A stretch of 64,000 bases of DNA from Pseudoclavibacter sp. Marseille-Q3772 (GTDB lineage Bacteria; Actinomycetota; Actinomycetes; Actinomycetales; Microbacteriaceae). The notes under the pieces are model-generated. The model was not told where the DNA came from. It saw nothing but the letters and a program-made list of their open reading frames with translations, and did no database searches. Below, one piece after another: positions 60,787 to 64,000 of this stretch (position 1 is its first letter; the number at the start of each line of letters is the position of its first letter). The translations under genes and the position numbers were made by a program. The stretch is from assembly GCF_916618895.1 (NCBI RefSeq), contig NZ_OU745391.1, positions 806,001-870,000 of the forward strand, read 5' to 3'.

Positions 60787-61697
60787 TATTTTCCTCGAAG
60801 CGTAGGGTTAAATACGGATTCCATGGCTCGGCCGACCAGCGTGAACGCCAGCACCACAACCACAATGGCGAGGCCCGGTGCCATGACGAACCACCAGTAG
60901 CCGGCCGTTGCCGCGCCGGAGTCCATTGCGAGCTTCAGCATGCCGCCCCAAGAGACCTGATTGGAGTCGCCCAGGCCAAGAAATGCCAGCGTGGACTCGG
61001 AGATGATCGCGAGCGCGACCGTGAGCGTGGTGTTCGCCAAAACGAGTGGCATCACACCGGGAAGAACGTGGCGCATGAGCATATGTCCGTCACCGGCGCC
61101 GAGTGCACGTGCACGTTCCAAATAGGCTTGGGTTTCGATCGTCATGGTCTGTGCACGAACCACACGAGCGGTACTCGCCCATCCGGTTACACCGATCGCG
61201 AGGATGATGGTTCCGAGCCCCGGACCGATGATCGCGCTCAGGGTCAGTGCGAGCACGATCGCCGGAACGACCAGGAAGAAATCAACCAGGCGCATCAGCA
61301 CAGCGCCGAAAAACCCTCGGAAGTGTCCGCTGGCCATGCCAACGAGGGTGCCAATACACATCGAGATACCGGTGGCAACGAAACCGACCAGCAGCGAGGC
61401 TCGTGCTCCCCAAACAACCATTGCCAGTACATCAATTCCGCGGGGGTCTGTACCCAATGGATGTGCGAGTGAAGGAGGCTCGTTCGTCGCGGCGGTTGTC
61501 GCCGTTACGTCCAGTACTTCGGATGGGTAGATGATCGGAGCCAATAGCGCTGCCAAGACGGCTATCACCATAATCGCCAAACCGATTACGCCGGATGGCT
61601 GTGCCCGGAAGTCTTTCCAGAATGTGGCCAGCTGTTGCCGGCGACGGCGGCGCCCCATAGCCGCCCGTGACAGAGTAGGGGTCGTTACAGCAGTCAT
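60786..61697 (-). CDS. dppC: Peptide ABC transporter permease (DppC type)
   Basis: 303 residues, six membrane spans with an N-terminal cytoplasmic tail (RRRRQQLATFWKDFRAQPSG). Family marks: HPLGTDPRGIDVLAMVVWGARASLLVG at the N-terminal OppC block and the EAA loop ERARALGAGDGHMLMRHVLPGVMPLV. Partner of DppB in the membrane channel. Starts four bases inside the dppB stop (ATGA). Confidence 0.94.
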   Translation of the reverse strand: MTAVTTPTLSRAAMGRRRRRQQLATFWKDFRAQPSGVIGLAIMVIAVLAALLAPIIYPSEVLDVTATTAATNEPPSLAHPLGTDPRGIDVLAMVVWGARASLLVGFVATGISMCIGTLVGMASGHFRGFFGAVLMRLVDFFLVVPAIVLALTLSAIIGPGLGTIILAIGVTGWASTARVVRAQTMTIETQAYLERARALGAGDGHMLMRHVLPGVMPLVLANTTLTVALAIISESTLAFLGLGDSNQVSWGGMLKLAMDSGAATAGYWWFVMAPGLAIVVVVLAFTLVGRAMESVFNPTLRGK

Positions 61698-62776
61698 GAT
61701 GTCCGCAACCTCGGGTCAATAATTCGGTAGGCAATATCTGCCAGCAAGTTGGTGATGAGCACGATGACCGAAAACACTACGAAGGTGCCTTGCAGGATTG
61801 GGAAGTCCTGACGAGCAAGCGCAGTGAATGTTAGGTGCCCAAGCCCTGGCCAGGAGAAGATCGTCTCCACGGTGACCGCACCACCGATGAGACCACCAAT
61901 GGTGAGGAAGATCAGCGTGACCGTTGGCAGTAGTGCGTTCGGTAGCGCGTGACGCTTTCGCACAAGCTCGTTACGCAGGCCCTTTGCCTTTGCCGTTGTC
62001 AGGTAGTCCTGATGCAGTTCTTCAAGCAGCGATGCCCTCATCACCAGCAAATAGTGGGCGTAGGAGACAGCTCCCATCGCGAGCGCCGGCAACGTTAGGT
62101 GATGTAGCACATCGAGGACAAGATTCAGTCCCGTAGCGGACGTGCCGGGTGTCACCATCCCACCGGTTGGGAACCATCCGAGGGATCCTCCGAACACCAT
62201 GAGCAAGAGCAGACCGAGCCAGAACGTGGGAACGGACCACAGCGTCAGCGCAAGGCCGACGTTAAATCCGTCGTACAGGCTCCCGCGTTTCCATGCCGCA
62301 CGCTGACCGATCGATAGGCCAAGAATGATCGCAATACCCGCCGCGGTTCCGGTCAGTAGCAGCGTGGGCAACACGCGCTCTCCGATCAGTTCGAGGACGG
62401 GCTGACCGTAGGTGTAGGAGTATCCGAGATCGCCCGTAAACAGTCCTTTTACATAGTTGAAGAACTGCACAATCAGCGGCTGATCGAGGCCAAACTCGGC
62501 GCGCATCGATGCGAGCTGCTCGGGGGTCACTCGTCGGTCCGCCGTCAGCATCCGCACGGGGTCACCCGGCAGGATTCGGAAGGCGAAGAATCCGAGGATC
62601 ACCACCAGGATCAATGAGACCAATGCTCCCGAGAGCTTATGCAGCAGGAACTTTCCCCAGGATCCTCCACGCCGAGGCTCGTCGATATCGGCCGCCGGCG
62701 CCCCCTTCCCGTCAGCGGGTTTGCCCTTGTCGCTGATTTCCTCGACAGCGGTTGCGTCTGGAGTGAGATTCGACAC
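61694..62776 (-). CDS. dppB: Peptide ABC transporter permease (DppB type)
   Basis: 360 residues from GTG 62776, chosen because GGAG lies eight bases before it, within the end of the binding-protein gene. The ~55-residue hydrophilic N-terminus is longer than usual. Membrane part: FFAFRILPGDPVRMLTADRRVTPEQ (the OppB start block), YSYTYGQPVLELIGERVLPTLLL and the EAA loop DYLTTAKAKGLRNELVRKRHALPN. Forms the pore with DppC. Confidence 0.93.
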   Translation of the reverse strand: MSNLTPDATAVEEISDKGKPADGKGAPAADIDEPRRGGSWGKFLLHKLSGALVSLILVVILGFFAFRILPGDPVRMLTADRRVTPEQLASMRAEFGLDQPLIVQFFNYVKGLFTGDLGYSYTYGQPVLELIGERVLPTLLLTGTAAGIAIILGLSIGQRAAWKRGSLYDGFNVGLALTLWSVPTFWLGLLLLMVFGGSLGWFPTGGMVTPGTSATGLNLVLDVLHHLTLPALAMGAVSYAHYLLVMRASLLEELHQDYLTTAKAKGLRNELVRKRHALPNALLPTVTLIFLTIGGLIGGAVTVETIFSWPGLGHLTFTALARQDFPILQGTFVVFSVIVLITNLLADIAYRIIDPRLRTS

Positions 62777-62781
62777 AGTGA

Positions 62782-64000
62782 TCACTCCTCGTCGTACAGG
62801 TTGTTGGTGAGCTTCCGGATGCGCAGCTGCTGCAACACCAGGCCGATCACTGCAATACCGAGTGCGATCCACAGCATGATTGATGGACCGGCCGGACCGG
62901 AGTTCCCGCCTGCAGCCTGCGCCTGGTTAGCGGGTACGGCACTGTAGATTCCCCACGCACCGTACTGTTCGATCACGGTTCCCGTTTCGTTTGGCTGTTG
63001 AACGAGGTCAACGAACCGGTCACTGCGGTAGGCCTCGAACACCGCGGGGTAGAAGAACACCGGGAACACCGCGGCTTGCTCGATGTGGACCTGCAGCTCC
63101 TTAATCTTCTCGGCCCGCTCTTCCGGAGACTTCGCTGCCATCATCTGGTCCTGCAGCTTGTCGTACTCGGCATCACAGTAGTTCGCGAGGCTCGTTGCAC
63201 CGCTACCGTCACTATTCGGGCGCGAGTCGCAGCGATTCATCAGGAACAGGTTGTCCGGGTTTGGCCGCACGGTCCAACCGCTGATGTAGATGTCGTAGGT
63301 GCCCAAGACCGTGTCGTCGTTGTACTGTGCCATCGAGTTAATAGCGGTCTTGGTTTTGATACCGATGTCCTGAAGCCAGCGCTTGAGGAAGTCGAGCGTC
63401 TGCTGCGCTGAGCCGTGGTCATAGGACTCCAGGCGCAGTTCGATCGGCTTCCCGTTCTTATCAAGCCGAATGCCGTCGGGGCCGCGCTTGTAGCCGGCTT
63501 CGTCAAGCATCTTGTTGGCCAGTTCCGGGTCGAACCTCAGCACTCCCGGGTCATCCTCGGGAAGGTGGTTCTCGGGGTACATCGGCGGGACAATTCCCGT
63601 CGCTGCCTGACCGTACCCCTGCAGCACTCTGTCTACAAGCACCTGACGGTCGATTGCGTGCACGATCGCTTGCCGAACGGTTTTGTCCTTGAGCACCTCG
63701 TGGCCGTCACCCATTGGCTTATCGTTCGCATCCGTCGCACCAGGGTTGATCTGAATTCCACGCATTCCGCGACCGTCACCGGCAATTGCGGTGATTTCCG
63801 GAACGGATTTGATCGCGTCGAACTGCGCTGATGTCAGACCAGACAGTGCATCGATTTCACCGGAACGCAGCGCCTGAACCGCGGCATCGGTGTTTCGGTA
63901 AGGACGCCAGTTCACGAACTTAACCTGCGCTTCACCGCCGCGGTAGTGAGGGTTCGCTTTCATACTCACGCCGGATGCTGAGGATGAGGATACGACGGTG
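62782..64000 (-). CDS. dppA: Peptide-binding protein with C-terminal membrane anchor, 5' end outside window
   Basis: The last ~405 residues of a family 5 substrate-binding protein (VSMKANPHYRGGEAQVKFVN, AIDALSGLTSAQF, VRQAIVHAIDRQVLVDRVLQ, PEDDPGVLRFDPELANKMLDEAGY). The reading frame is open at 64000, so the start lies beyond. Unusual C-terminus: after the binding domain come a short Gly/Ala linker and one membrane span (IMLWIALGIAVIGLVLQQL) with RIRKLTNNLYDEE, so it is tail-anchored. First gene of the dppA-B-C-DF-ldcA operon. Binds oligopeptides, perhaps wall peptides. Confidence 0.92.
   Translation of the reverse strand, partial: TVVSSSSASGVSMKANPHYRGGEAQVKFVNWRPYRNTDAAVQALRSGEIDALSGLTSAQFDAIKSVPEITAIAGDGRGMRGIQINPGATDANDKPMGDGHEVLKDKTVRQAIVHAIDRQVLVDRVLQGYGQAATGIVPPMYPENHLPEDDPGVLRFDPELANKMLDEAGYKRGPDGIRLDKNGKPIELRLESYDHGSAQQTLDFLKRWLQDIGIKTKTAINSMAQYNDDTVLGTYDIYISGWTVRPNPDNLFLMNRCDSRPNSDGSGATSLANYCDAEYDKLQDQMMAAKSPEERAEKIKELQVHIEQAAVFPVFFYPAVFEAYRSDRFVDLVQQPNETGTVIEQYGAWGIYSAVPANQAQAAGGNSGPAGPSIMLWIALGIAVIGLVLQQLRIRKLTNNLYDEE

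Overview
The window is backbone DNA of a high-GC Gram-positive bacterium (Actinomycetota). GTP-type PEP carboxykinase, paired ClpP1/ClpP2, a DtxR-controlled heme-uptake set with HtaA domains, LpqH-like lipoproteins and mycothiol-style redox enzymes all point that way. The gene style looks like Micrococcales, perhaps Microbacteriaceae, but that rank is an impression and not proven here.

Layout. 1-4.3 kb: formamidase (partial) and FmdB, a lipoprotein, PEP carboxykinase. 4.6-8.9 kb: two tandem type VII-style polymorphic toxin cassettes, each a small helical protein plus a DGGH-type DNA/RNA nuclease; only the first keeps its immunity gene. 9-17.9 kb: alcohol dehydrogenase, purine permease, valS, two LpqH-like lipoproteins, clpX. 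18-23.8 kb: heme acquisition (hmuTUV, a two-domain HtaA protein with an LAETG sorting signal, heme oxygenase) around two DtxR/IdeR boxes, lying between clpX and clpP. 24-27 kb: clpP2, clpP1, tig. 27.2-30.9 kb: glycine betaine ABC transporter and tRNA-Pro.

31.0-49.4 kb is an integrated mobile element of about 18.4 kb. A large serine integrase sits at its left end. Its insertion point can be read to the base: joining 31016-31029 to 49402-49948 restores an intact lipoprotein gene (MQRVVAAAVFTAVVLVGC...). The element carries cadmium/zinc efflux (CDF, CadD, two CmtR-like sensors), an ArsR-permease-small protein operon whose permease is frameshifted, an ars module (ArsC, Acr3, ArsR, ArsO-like), ArdA antirestriction, and a seven-gene overlapping operon encoding an HTH protein, a family B DNA polymerase, a DUF3223-like protein, a coiled-coil protein, MobC, a relaxase and an overlapping membrane Mob protein. 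I read it as an integrative mobilizable element that replicates with its own PolB and carries metal resistance. It is the best candidate for an undescribed system in the window.

49.9-64 kb returns to backbone: a secreted protein in the interrupted operon, tRNA-Gly, a Nei-type glycosylase, a lipoprotein, rpiB, a DsbA-family protein, pepN, a secreted hydrolase, and a peptide ABC transporter operon ending in an LD-carboxypeptidase (probably murein-peptide recycling). No CRISPR array, rRNA or type VII secretion machinery is visible.
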